Assembly: GCA_965263365.1 (NCBI GenBank)
Contig: CBDHHJ010000002.1
Coordinates: 1-13,760 of the forward strand
Reading direction: 5' to 3'
Length of the DNA: 13,760 nucleotides
DNA from: CANMUM01 sp965263365
GTDB taxonomy: Bacteria > Pseudomonadota > Alphaproteobacteria > Rhodobacterales > Rhodobacteraceae
Part shown: in pieces, positions 5,554-11,591 of the stretch
Numbering within the stretch: the stretch's first letter is position 1
How the letters are laid out: every line of letters starts with the position of its first letter
The notes under the pieces: model-generated
Told to the model about the DNA's origin: nothing
Databases searched by the model: none
What the model saw: only the letters and a program-made list of their open reading frames with translations
Program-made: the position numbers and the translations under genes

Positions 5554-5831
5554 TTCCTAGCCCCAGTAACATTTGAAATGTAATCGTCAACCGACTTAAT
5601 GAGCGGTGTGCTTTCCATCGTTTCGATTGATACGCCTTCCATCCCGTCAACGATTACATTCTTGTGGTGATAAACTTGGCCTGCTTTGGTCGTAGCTCTG
5701 AAATCTTTTTCAGTAGGCATACCAGCGCCAATATAATAAATTGGAGGCAAGCCAAAGGTTTGTAAAAGCGTATAATTTTCAACACCGGGGGTTGCCGGTA
5801 GTGGACGCTTTGAGAATTTAAATATAGACAA
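5550..5831 (-). CDS. Hypothetical protein, 93 aa, TTG start
   Basis: No ATG exists near the 5' end of this frame. TTG at 5829-5831 is chosen because GGAAGGGG stands 7 nt upstream, the best ribosome site in the neighbourhood, and it begins 16 nt after the preceding stop; another TTG at 5888 would give 112 aa but overlaps the neighbour by 41 nt. The product starts SIFKFSKRPLPATPGVENY and continues with a Pro/Gly-rich middle (GLPPIYYIGAGMPTEKDF) and VYHHKNVIVDGMEGVSIETM. No membrane segment or known domain is seen. Its stop overlaps the fibre gene as ATGA, so a virion role is likely. Confidence 0.65.
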   Translation of the reverse strand: MSIFKFSKRPLPATPGVENYTLLQTFGLPPIYYIGAGMPTEKDFRATTKAGQVYHHKNVIVDGMEGVSIETMESTPLIKSVDDYISNVTGARK

Positions 5832-5847
5832 AAGCTTGCCCCTTCCA

Positions 5848-6060
5848 TTACATAATTGAAGAGCCGCTAAACCCGCCGTATCCAACAACTCGATTTCCTG
5901 ATACCGGGGACATTGCCGCGCTCAAGATTTGTGAGAAAGCATTTCCGCCGCTTTCAATAACACCGACAGTGTTTGAGTTGCGTGAAACAATTACAGCTAA
6001 AATTGCCACGCCAATAATCATGGCTAAAATTCCGGCTGTTTCACTTATAATCTGGTTCAT
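5848..6060 (-). CDS. Small membrane protein, 70 aa
   Basis: ATG at 6058-6060 has GGAG 7 nt upstream. Transmembrane segment at about residues 8-26 (TAGILAMIIGVAILAVIVS), then a Ser/Gly/Asn-rich tail of about 40 residues (VIESGGNAFSQIL, then VVGYGGFSGSSIM). One of six small membrane proteins clustered around the capsid gene, as in tectivirus-like phages with an internal lipid membrane. Specific role unknown. Confidence 0.7.
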   Translation of the reverse strand: MNQIISETAGILAMIIGVAILAVIVSRNSNTVGVIESGGNAFSQILSAAMSPVSGNRVVGYGGFSGSSIM

Positions 6061-6063
6061 TTG

Positions 6064-6336
6064 TTACTCCATAATTTGATTAGTGAATTTGTTAAAAAAT
6101 CCGTTATTTGCGACTATGAAAACCACCACGATTAGAATAAGTAGGTAGTCACCCATAGCCTTAGTTTGCTTTGATGATCCGATGAAAGCTATTATAATTA
6201 CAGCGACCACCCAAACTATAAAGCTAGGCGGTCCCTGTAAATCTCCGATAAACGTTTCGCCTAATTCATCAACTCTATCTTGAACGCCTGCCCCTATTAA
6301 AAGCCAAGCTATAACGCCGATAACCAAAGCTGCCAT
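6064..6336 (-). CDS. Small membrane protein, probably two or three spans, 90 aa
   Basis: The start is taken at the ATG at 6334-6336, which overlaps the preceding stop as TGATG; a GTG one codon upstream is possible. Hydrophobic segments at about residues 3-17 (ALVIGVIAWLLIGAG), 39-54 (FIVWVVAVIIIAFIG) and 63-78 (YLLILIVVVFIVANNG) are joined by short charged or polar loops. The layout recalls small holins and membrane-tube proteins, but it stands in the virion block between other tiny membrane genes. No family recognised. Confidence 0.65.
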   Translation of the reverse strand: MAALVIGVIAWLLIGAGVQDRVDELGETFIGDLQGPPSFIVWVVAVIIIAFIGSSKQTKAMGDYLLILIVVVFIVANNGFFNKFTNQIME

Positions 6337-6443
6337 CACTTAAGTCCCATAATTGAGAGATAGGTTTTTAAACTTTCGTTCATTGTGGCGTAAACGATAA
6401 AAGCGAAAAATATTATCATCAAATATTTATCGGAATTTCTCAT
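6336..6443 (-). CDS. Tiny membrane protein, 35 aa
   Basis: ATG at 6441-6443 directly follows the previous stop (TAG-ATG) and its TGA overlaps the next ATG as TGATG. The 35-residue product has a charged start (MRNSDKY) and one hydrophobic segment (LMIIFFAFIVYATM). Too short for usual gene callers; the support is the tight coupling on both sides and the same protein style as its neighbours. Confidence 0.6.
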   Translation of the reverse strand: MRNSDKYLMIIFFAFIVYATMNESLKTYLSIMGLK

Positions 6444-6548
6444 CTACTCGCCAATCGGAAGCATTGGCAATTTGCCGGGGAAATATTGGCCGACATAATA
6501 ACCAACGATGATAAGACCGATAATGGCCGCAATTTTACTTAGTTTCAT
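6444..6548 (-). CDS. Tiny membrane protein, 34 aa
   Basis: ATG at 6546-6548 with GGAG about 9 nt upstream; a longer frame reaching 6629 has no better start. MKLSKIAAIIGLIIVGYYVG is a single membrane-spanning helix, followed by a short Pro/Gly-rich end. It could also be read as a signal sequence with a very short tail. Lies 5 nt after the 47-aa gene and abuts the 35-aa gene. Confidence 0.6.
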   Translation of the reverse strand: MKLSKIAAIIGLIIVGYYVGQYFPGKLPMLPIGE

Positions 6549-6553
6549 TATGA

Positions 6554-6697
6554 CTACTCCGTTATACGAGCTAATACAGTTTGCCAAGCGAAAAGCGTAA
6601 TCAATATAAATCCAACAAACAATACCCATTTTAGGGCTGACATGTTGGAACTATAAGGTTCGCTAAGCCATTGGCTAGTTTTTTCAATAAAGTTCAT
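6554..6697 (-). CDS. Tiny membrane protein, 47 aa
   Basis: ATG at 6695-6697 preceded by GAGAG; the gene lies after the capsid gene's hairpin. A polar N-terminus of about 20 residues (NFIEKTSQWLSEPYSSNMS) leads to one transmembrane segment (KWVLFVGFILITLFAWQTVL) and a short charged end. First of the membrane-protein cluster downstream of the capsid gene. Function unknown; minor membrane component of the virion is the likely role by context. Confidence 0.65.
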   Translation of the reverse strand: MNFIEKTSQWLSEPYSSNMSALKWVLFVGFILITLFAWQTVLARITE

Positions 6698-6716
6698 TTA
6701 TCTACTCTCAAATGAA

Positions 6717-6733
6717 GGGGGAATAAATCCCCC
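6717..6733 (-). other. Hairpin after the capsid gene, possible attenuator
   Basis: GGGGGA / TCCCCC forms a 6-bp stem with a 5-nt loop (6717-6722 with 6728-6733), 8 nt beyond the capsid gene stop. The downstream T content is low (TTCATTT), so it may pause or protect the RNA rather than end transcription, raising capsid mRNA relative to the genes beyond. Confidence 0.45.
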
Positions 6734-6741
6734 GTCAAAAG

Positions 6742-7917
6742 TTATGCGCCCGGAGCCAGAGAACCAGCTTTACCGAGTACGTTTTGAAGCGCGAAGCTTT
6801 CCCAAAAAATCTTAGCCATAGCGCCGCTATCAACTTGCGCCGGGTTCAAGATCAAGTTCATGTTACCATACTGATTAGTGGCAATAGGTTTATTGCGTGT
6901 ATCAAACATGAAACAGCCCGTTGGCAAATCTTGCCCAAAAATCATTCGGTTCCAACTTGCCGCAGTACGTTCAGGCACGTCAAAGATATTTGTGAAGTTC
7001 GCAGTTTCAAGTTTCCAATCAACAATATCACCTACAGCAGCGAAGCCGTTAGCTTCTACTGAGTTGCGGAAAAATACGATGGTTGAAAGGAAATCCCGAA
7101 AGTTTGAATAAGCAATCGGAAAATCTTGGTTAGGCGTCATTCCAGAGACCGCACTATTTTTAAGCTCGTAAACGGTCGCCATATCTTGGACTGGAAGGAT
7201 TACGCCGTTTTGACCTTGAGGTAGTTGATCATAGTAGACTTGTTGAACTTGAATATCAACGTTGCCTTCTGTAACGTCCGCAGGTTGTGTTGAGCTATCA
7301 GCCGTAGCGTAAACCGCTTCTTCCCATCCTTGAACAGTACGAGCTTGAACCATGTTTGGATTTAGTTGAATGTCCAATTTGGTGTTGCTGTTCACTACTG
7401 AAAGATATGTCGATCCGCGCAAGTCAACATCTGAATATGAAATCGGAACATAGAAGCTAAAGTTAGCCTCACCGCTACCGCTTTGCGCTACTGAAGCGTC
7501 AATTTTTTCAATGTCGGTATAATATTCGCCAAAATCAATTGGATAATTAGAGTAGTTGTCAACGCCCAAATATGGACGGTTTGCGCGCGCAGAAGCTAAC
7601 AGCGCGAGGTGAGCACCGGAAGTGTTCAAGCGCATGTTGTTATTCAGATCGTAAAAAGTGATCTGTTGAATTAGGTTAGCCGCCGATAGTGGTGTTGCTG
7701 TCAGAGCAGTACCAGAAGCGCCAACGCTAAAGCTCGCCTTAACGTTCACGATAAAGCCAAGTAGCAGACCAGCATTTCGCGGCGTGATAGAAAGCGAATT
7801 CTTAGTTGACGTGTCAATAGTTTCTGTGTGGATAGTTTGCGTTCGCTTTACAGCGGAAGCAACAACCGCTTGACGCGCCAGCATATTAGCTTGCGCAATA
7901 CTCATATTTTCAGACAT
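6742..7917 (-). CDS. Major capsid protein candidate, double jelly-roll type, 391 aa
   Basis: ATG at 7915-7917 overlaps the previous stop as TAATG and has a strong ribosome site (AAGGAAAA). The length equals that of PRD1 P3 (about 395 aa). After a helical N-terminus (residues 1-30, SIAQANMLARQAVVASAVKR, the arm-like part) the protein is beta-rich: GLLLGFIVNVKASFSV (50-65), LIQQITFYDLNNNMRLNTSG (82-101), a second half with FSFYVPISYSDVDLRG (153-168) and YELKNSAVSG (250-259). There is no membrane segment and it is the largest virion gene, close behind the packaging ATPase. The double jelly-roll fold cannot be proven by eye; the call rests on length, composition and gene order. Confidence 0.75.
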   Translation of the reverse strand: MSENMSIAQANMLARQAVVASAVKRTQTIHTETIDTSTKNSLSITPRNAGLLLGFIVNVKASFSVGASGTALTATPLSAANLIQQITFYDLNNNMRLNTSGAHLALLASARANRPYLGVDNYSNYPIDFGEYYTDIEKIDASVAQSGSGEANFSFYVPISYSDVDLRGSTYLSVVNSNTKLDIQLNPNMVQARTVQGWEEAVYATADSSTQPADVTEGNVDIQVQQVYYDQLPQGQNGVILPVQDMATVYELKNSAVSGMTPNQDFPIAYSNFRDFLSTIVFFRNSVEANGFAAVGDIVDWKLETANFTNIFDVPERTAASWNRMIFGQDLPTGCFMFDTRNKPIATNQYGNMNLILNPAQVDSGAMAKIFWESFALQNVLGKAGSLAPGA

Positions 7918-8051
7918 TAAAAGTTTTCCTTTTTACAGTTGCATTCCTTGGGCGTAAAATGCGAGTACATAATACCAATCAATATGGTAATAAGCCCAAC
8001 AATCACCCAATTTAGCGGGTGAGAGATCACGTCAAGATTAAGTATCTTCAT
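7917..8051 (-). CDS. Tiny membrane protein, 44 aa, before the capsid gene
   Basis: ATG at 8049-8051 overlaps the end of the 41-aa gene by 14 nt, and its TAA overlaps the capsid ATG as TAATG, so its translation probably feeds capsid translation. The product has a polar start (KILNLDVISHPLN), one membrane segment (WVIVGLITILIGIMY) and a short Cys-containing tail (PKECNCKKENF). Likely a virion membrane component; no family recognised. Confidence 0.6.
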   Translation of the reverse strand: MKILNLDVISHPLNWVIVGLITILIGIMYSHFTPKECNCKKENF

Positions 8052-8163
8052 TTTCAATACCCAATTTTTTCTTGACGAAAATTAAAGCGCCGATGATAAC
8101 CGCGACCATCAAGCTAATTGTTATAAAATTGTAAACTGTAGGTGTGATTAATACAGCATTCAT
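8038..8163 (-). CDS. Tiny membrane protein, 41 aa
   Basis: ATG at 8161-8163 has AAGGA upstream, inside the end of the ATPase gene, which stops 3 nt before. A hydrophobic segment (YNFITISLMVAVIIGALIF, residues 11-29) is followed by a charged end (VKKKLGIENEDT), which by the positive-inside rule would be cytoplasmic or virion-interior. One of a pair of tiny membrane proteins between the ATPase and capsid genes. Confidence 0.6.
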   Translation of the reverse strand: MNAVLITPTVYNFITISLMVAVIIGALIFVKKKLGIENEDT

Positions 8164-8166
8164 TTT

Positions 8167-8904
8167 TTAAATCCTTGTTATTTTTGAAGTTATAGCCGGG
8201 ATTTCGCTGTTTTGTATAGGGATAAGCCTTTCTGACATTAGCGATATTGAGGCATCTGGCGGCGGAACAGGGTTAAGTTTGACGCCAGCATTATTATCAA
8301 TATCATAATAGTATGATTGAAATTTGTCAAGGTTTGGGTTTTTGGCGTCGTAATCATCGGACGGGATAAGCTCGGCCATAGTCTTACGGTCTTTTTCATC
8401 ATTCAAATGAAACATTATTATTTTGTTTGCCTCAGACTTAGCAAACTTATCTAACCAAACTGGACGTTGTGAATTGATTATAATCGGCACTTCTTTAGAT
8501 CGGCCTTGAGTTAGCAGCGCCCTAAACGGCTTAGAAAACTGCGCACCCTGCCCCAGCATGTAACCTTCGTCAGCGAACAGACCAACACGCTCTTGCTGAT
8601 AAACTTTCCATAGAAAATCATCGACAGCGTTTCCGCTATTAATATCGGCAAGTAAAATATAGAGGCCCGGCTCTGTTGGCGGGTCATCATTTAAAGTTAG
8701 AGGAACTATCCCCGGAATAGACATTAATTGCTTGTCGCGTTTAAAGTCTATAATAACCCACGGCTTGGCGTCAAAATCTGCTATCGACAAGAGCCAAAGC
8801 CCGGCAACGGTTTTACCGCTGCCGGTTCGGCCAACCACTAAAACCCTATCGCTAGGGCCGGGCAATTCTGGATTACCCTGCTGCATCGAAAACAGACCCG
8901 CCAT
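8167..8904 (-). CDS. DNA packaging ATPase, FtsK/HerA (A32) type, 245 aa
   Basis: ATG at 8902-8904, overlapping the end of the previous gene by 32 nt. Walker A GRTGSGKT (residues 25-32), Walker B VGLFADE (107-113, D112 and E113), and a GRSKEVPIIINSQRP stretch (134-148) that matches the C-terminal sensor region of FtsK/HerA and A32-like viral ATPases, in which an Asn and a Q-R-P end the strand. PRD1 P9 (227 aa) and autolykivirus ATPases have similar size. It would pump the genome into the preformed procapsid at a special vertex. No transmembrane domain, as expected. Its place two tiny genes from the capsid gene is the usual pairing in double-jelly-roll viruses. Confidence 0.92.
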   Translation of the reverse strand: MAGLFSMQQGNPELPGPSDRVLVVGRTGSGKTVAGLWLLSIADFDAKPWVIIDFKRDKQLMSIPGIVPLTLNDDPPTEPGLYILLADINSGNAVDDFLWKVYQQERVGLFADEGYMLGQGAQFSKPFRALLTQGRSKEVPIIINSQRPVWLDKFAKSEANKIIMFHLNDEKDRKTMAELIPSDDYDAKNPNLDKFQSYYYDIDNNAGVKLNPVPPPDASISLMSERLIPIQNSEIPAITSKITRI

Positions 8905-9577
8905 TAAAAGCGTTCATCTCAGAAGGAGTGCTATAAGCTGGCTTTTGAGATTGCGCCTTTTTGGGCGCAACTTTCTTAGGCTCTTCAGCGTTGGACTTCA
9001 CTTCTTTAACCATTTCTTTTTGCATTAAGGTCATTGAAGTATATGCTCGCATTCCTAGTGGAACTCCAACAACTACAGCAATATTGAGCCAAGCCGCTTG
9101 CTTTGGATCAATCTCTAAATCGTAAACTGATTGCAACTCTTCGATAGCTTTCGCTTGCGCTTTTGCTTCATCTTCAGACTGCACCCAATGAGCGTGACCT
9201 GTAACGCCTGAAATGGTCGCGTGCAAAAGCATTAAAGCTTTGGCCGTGACGTCTAAACTCTCCGTAGTTTTCTTGTTTTGTCCTCTTGGCTTTCGCTTTC
9301 CGCTTGGCTTTCTGAGATATGGGGTTCCGTCGGCTTTTCTGCCGTAGGGGGCGTCTGGGTCGGTTCCTCCGTCTCCGTCTCCGACTGTTCCAAGTTCTCG
9401 TTCTCCAAAAACGGTTGTTGGATCACTTCCCCCAGAGCCACCCTCGATGTTATTGACTTGCGGGATTTCCTCAGCTTTCTTTCCAGCCGCGTCTTTAGTT
9501 TGGTCATTCTGTTCAAGAATGGGCTCACCTGCTTTAAGACCTGCGAGGATAGATTTTCGTTCGCTTGTTTTAACCAT
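8873..9577 (-). CDS. Hypothetical protein with C-terminal hydrophobic region, 234 aa
   Basis: ATG at 9575-9577 with GAGAG 9 nt upstream. Order: charged N-terminus, Gly/Asp-rich linker (about 45-75), a basic stretch PYGRKADGTPYLRKPSGKRK (77-96) like those of small phage DNA-binding proteins, a helical domain (105-182) with SLDVTAKALMLLHATISGVT and a hydrophobic helix at 160-180 (QAAWLNIAVVVGVPLGMRAY), then a charged tail. The first 325 nt overlap another gene in a different frame. The conserved-looking helical domain supports reality. Function unrecognised; a virion minor protein, packaging factor or vertex component is possible because it directly precedes the ATPase gene. Confidence 0.75.
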   Translation of the reverse strand: MVKTSERKSILAGLKAGEPILEQNDQTKDAAGKKAEEIPQVNNIEGGSGGSDPTTVFGERELGTVGDGDGGTDPDAPYGRKADGTPYLRKPSGKRKPRGQNKKTTESLDVTAKALMLLHATISGVTGHAHWVQSEDEAKAQAKAIEELQSVYDLEIDPKQAAWLNIAVVVGVPLGMRAYTSMTLMQKEMVKEVKSNAEEPKKVAPKKAQSQKPAYSTPSEMNAFNGGSVFDAAG

Positions 9578-9699
9578 TGTTCAATGCTCTCTAATAATTC
9601 TTGTTGCTCTTCTTCAGAAGTTATATCTTTGAAGTCTTCTTCAAAAAGTGTTACTTCTTCTTCAAGACCTTCAGTTAATTCCGCTAGTGTCATCGTCAT
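9253..9699 (-). CDS. Acidic protein in overlapping frame, 148 aa
   Basis: ATG at 9697-9699 with GAAGG 8 nt upstream; a TTG five codons earlier is less likely. It is highly charged: residues 1-50 are acidic (ELTEGLEEEVTLFEEDF, then TSEEEQQELLESIEQ), the middle is basic (LKTRLERKLRKSRKS) and the end is Glu/Pro/Thr-rich. No membrane segment. The last 325 nt overlap the 234-aa gene on the same strand in another frame. It is the only frame that fills the 9578-9670 stretch, which argues for its first part; the overlapped part may be a less constrained tail. It could be a scaffold-like protein. Confidence 0.5.
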   Translation of the reverse strand: MTMTLAELTEGLEEEVTLFEEDFKDITSEEEQQELLESIEQWLKQANENLSSQVLKQVSPFLNRMTKLKTRLERKLRKSRKSITSRVALGEVIQQPFLENENLEQSETETEEPTQTPPTAEKPTEPHISESQAESESQEDKTRKLRRV

Positions 9700-9853
9700 T
9701 GTTTTCGCCTTCAATTTTTAGTGCGCGTTCAATTCTTGCTAATCTTTCATCTACTGACTGAATTCGATTGACAGTGTCATGGGCTAGATGTTTGGCCTCT
9801 TCAGGCGTAATATCTAGCATGGCTAAAATTGATTTAAAAAGTCCGTCAAACAT
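9671..9853 (-). CDS. Small helical protein, 60 aa
   Basis: ATG at 9851-9853 with AGGAA about 9 nt upstream. The product is helical: DGLFKSILAMLDITPEEAK, then HDTVNRIQSVDERLARIERA with coiled-coil spacing, and an acidic, disordered end (NNDDDTSGIN). No membrane segment or named domain is seen. It overlaps the next gene by 29 nt and lies between the penton candidate and the two overlapping genes. Confidence 0.6.
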   Translation of the reverse strand: MFDGLFKSILAMLDITPEEAKHLAHDTVNRIQSVDERLARIERALKIEGENNDDDTSGIN

Positions 9854-9873
9854 TTTTCCCGTTCCTTTCTATA

Positions 9874-10272
9874 TTAGGGCGTTAAAGTTGAGTTCCAGCG
9901 GTCTGGGTAAACCGGCACATTCATTAGGCTTGCCTTAAAAATGGAACTGCCTAGCGAGTAGAATTCAAGTTTAAAGTTGTCGCTAATAAATACGTTAACA
10001 TAACCTTGAGTTCGACCCGGAATTTGTATAACCTGATTTCCTTGATCAGGAATGATCAAAACAGACTCATCCATGTATGAGTTGTCAAAATATAAAGACT
10101 GCACCGCGTCAATTCGGCCAGCGTTATGATATTGAAGTAGATCGACAATGAAGGTTTCAAAGCCGCTGAAGTCTACGTCAAGAGGGACTGCTTTAGGCCC
10201 GTCTTTTGGAACCTGCATTGTGAAAGTAGGTATTTGCGCAAAAGCTGTACCACCTAAAACCTTAGAAGACAT
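9874..10272 (-). CDS. Beta-rich small virion protein, possible penton/vertex, 132 aa
   Basis: ATG at 10270-10272, 4 nt after the previous gene. Strand-turn-strand patterns run through the whole chain: FAQIPTFTMQVPKDGPKAVP, AVQSLYFDNSYMDESVLIIP, GNQVIQIPGRTQGYVNVFIS. No membrane segment. It is close to PRD1 P31 penton protein (126 aa), a single jelly roll, and a tailless icosahedral virus needs one; that likeness is of size and beta content only. The other reading is a minor spike or decoration protein belonging with the two genes just before it. Confidence 0.65.
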   Translation of the reverse strand: MSSKVLGGTAFAQIPTFTMQVPKDGPKAVPLDVDFSGFETFIVDLLQYHNAGRIDAVQSLYFDNSYMDESVLIIPDQGNQVIQIPGRTQGYVNVFISDNFKLEFYSLGSSIFKASLMNVPVYPDRWNSTLTP

Positions 10273-10276
10273 TTTA

Positions 10277-10537
10277 TTAATTCCTTTCTGAAAAGATAGG
10301 CCAACAACCGCAACCGTGTGTCAGCTTCATGATGGGGAAATTCCTAGCAACATAATCCACTTCATAAAGTCTAGCAATAATTATGAGCGCGAACTGTTGA
10401 AGATTTAAGTTAATTGACGGTGGCGTAAATGACACCACCGGAATAAGCGAAATCTGTTGAACGTTTACGACAATGTTGGTTGGCGCATTAAAAGATACTA
10501 GCGCGACAACAGCGCCTTGATTTAATCGAGCACTCAT
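10277..10537 (-). CDS. Beta-repeat hydrophobic protein, 86 aa
   Basis: ATG at 10535-10537 overlaps the preceding stop as TGATG. Two tandem copies of a roughly 20-residue unit are visible: LVSFNAPTNIVVNVQQISLI (13-32) and VVSFTPPSINLNLQQFALI (34-52), sharing the V-S-F-x-x-P start and an N-x-Q-Q-x-x-L-I end. The C-terminus has a C-G-C. Small repeat proteins of this sort often sit next to LamG-type virion proteins in phage genomes, which fits here. Probably a minor structural or receptor-binding accessory protein. Confidence 0.6.
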   Translation of the reverse strand: MSARLNQGAVVALVSFNAPTNIVVNVQQISLIPVVSFTPPSINLNLQQFALIIIARLYEVDYVARNFPIMKLTHGCGCWPIFSERN

Positions 10538-11589
10538 CAGCTAGTTCTCTCAACATAAATGCTATCAGTAGAGGCAAAGTTTGCAATGTCCGCGACACTC
10601 CAACTTAATCCAGTATCAGGATTATTAGGCCACCAATCAAAGAAATATTGCTGCGAACTTTGAGGGGGCTGCACCGTGTCCCCATCGTAATCAGTGCCGT
10701 TAACTGTTATACCAGCGTTCATATCAATGGTCGTTGCTTGAGTTCTTTCGGCCATGTAAACAAGAGCTACGCCATAGACTTGATAAACACCACTTGAAAC
10801 GTCTTCGACATTAAAGTTCGAAACGTCGCCGTTAGAAGCGCCTTCAATATAGTTTGAGGCCGGAACCGCTGGAATATCGTTAATCATATCAAAACCGTCT
10901 GAACCGGTTGCTGGCGTCCAATCCTGATTTGAACCGTCAGCATTTGGCAAAGCGTAGATCGGAACCATGTTGGGGATATAAGTAAAGCTGTCATTACGAC
11001 TAAAAACTACGAGATTATCGAAACGGCAACCACAAGAAAAATATCCGTTTGTTACCCGCCCGGCTCTACTCCAACCAATTTCCGAAATTCCAGCGTCTAA
11101 AGTGGCTTCAGTGCCCGTATATACAGCGTTTCCATTTACGAAAAATGCGTAAGCGCCGCTTAAGGCGTTAAAGCCCATACCAAAATCAACATACACATTA
11201 ACCGGGATCGCTTCAGTAGTTTCATGAACTTGAACGCCATTAACGTAACATCGAATTCGTCCAGTCTGAGTGACAAAAACCATTTGCATGTTACCGTTGC
11301 CGCCAACTATGTAAGGGCCGCCAGGATTACTTGCCCCACCGTAAAATTGTACTTGCTGAGAAATAAATTGATAAGGATCGGCAGAAGCGGTTAGGCTTTT
11401 GTGAACTCGGTAATTGGAATAGTCGGCATTTCGCCCTTGCAGACACCTTGTTCCGTTAGCAGGATTAGTTGTTGAAATATCAAAATTATAAAATTCGTTT
11501 TCATAAAGGTATGGTAAAGCGACTATGCTTTCAACTTCTCCGACACCGTAAAGGTCAAAACCATCTGCCCAAATAACGTTAATTGCCAT
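10537..11589 (-). CDS. LamG/concanavalin-like virion protein, 350 aa
   Basis: ATG at 11587-11589, 2 nt after the polymerase stop. The opening VIWADGFDLYGVGEVESI and the following beta-rich 200 residues match the usual layout of phage structural proteins with a LamG or concanavalin-A-like lectin fold: a run of strands with PYIVGGNGNMQMVFVTQTGR, CYVNGVQVHET, FFVNGNAVYTG and CRFDNLVVFS. The second part (about 215-350), with NADGSNQDWTPATGSDGF and FDWWPNNPDTG, resembles the C-terminal part of the same phage protein type. These proteins bind glycans or proteins on the host surface, so it is probably a vertex spike or receptor-binding protein. Fold assignment is from pattern only. Confidence 0.75.
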   Translation of the reverse strand: MAINVIWADGFDLYGVGEVESIVALPYLYENEFYNFDISTTNPANGTRCLQGRNADYSNYRVHKSLTASADPYQFISQQVQFYGGASNPGGPYIVGGNGNMQMVFVTQTGRIRCYVNGVQVHETTEAIPVNVYVDFGMGFNALSGAYAFFVNGNAVYTGTEATLDAGISEIGWSRAGRVTNGYFSCGCRFDNLVVFSRNDSFTYIPNMVPIYALPNADGSNQDWTPATGSDGFDMINDIPAVPASNYIEGASNGDVSNFNVEDVSSGVYQVYGVALVYMAERTQATTIDMNAGITVNGTDYDGDTVQPPQSSQQYFFDWWPNNPDTGLSWSVADIANFASTDSIYVERTS

Positions 11590-11591
11590 GT

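Noticed and set aside
5654..5848. Minus-strand frame of 64 aa starting with a TAATG overlap
   Set aside because: The start overlap is attractive, but the frame stops without coupling to the next gene, and the alternative 93-aa frame on the same stretch has GGAAGGGG before its TTG and ends in ATGA with the fibre gene.
9278..9721. Plus-strand open frame of 147 aa
   Set aside because: It lies antisense to two plausible genes, is low-complexity (Ser, Val, Trp rich), and every other supported gene is on the minus strand. The open antisense frame follows from the Glu/Thr/Ser-rich codons of the real genes.
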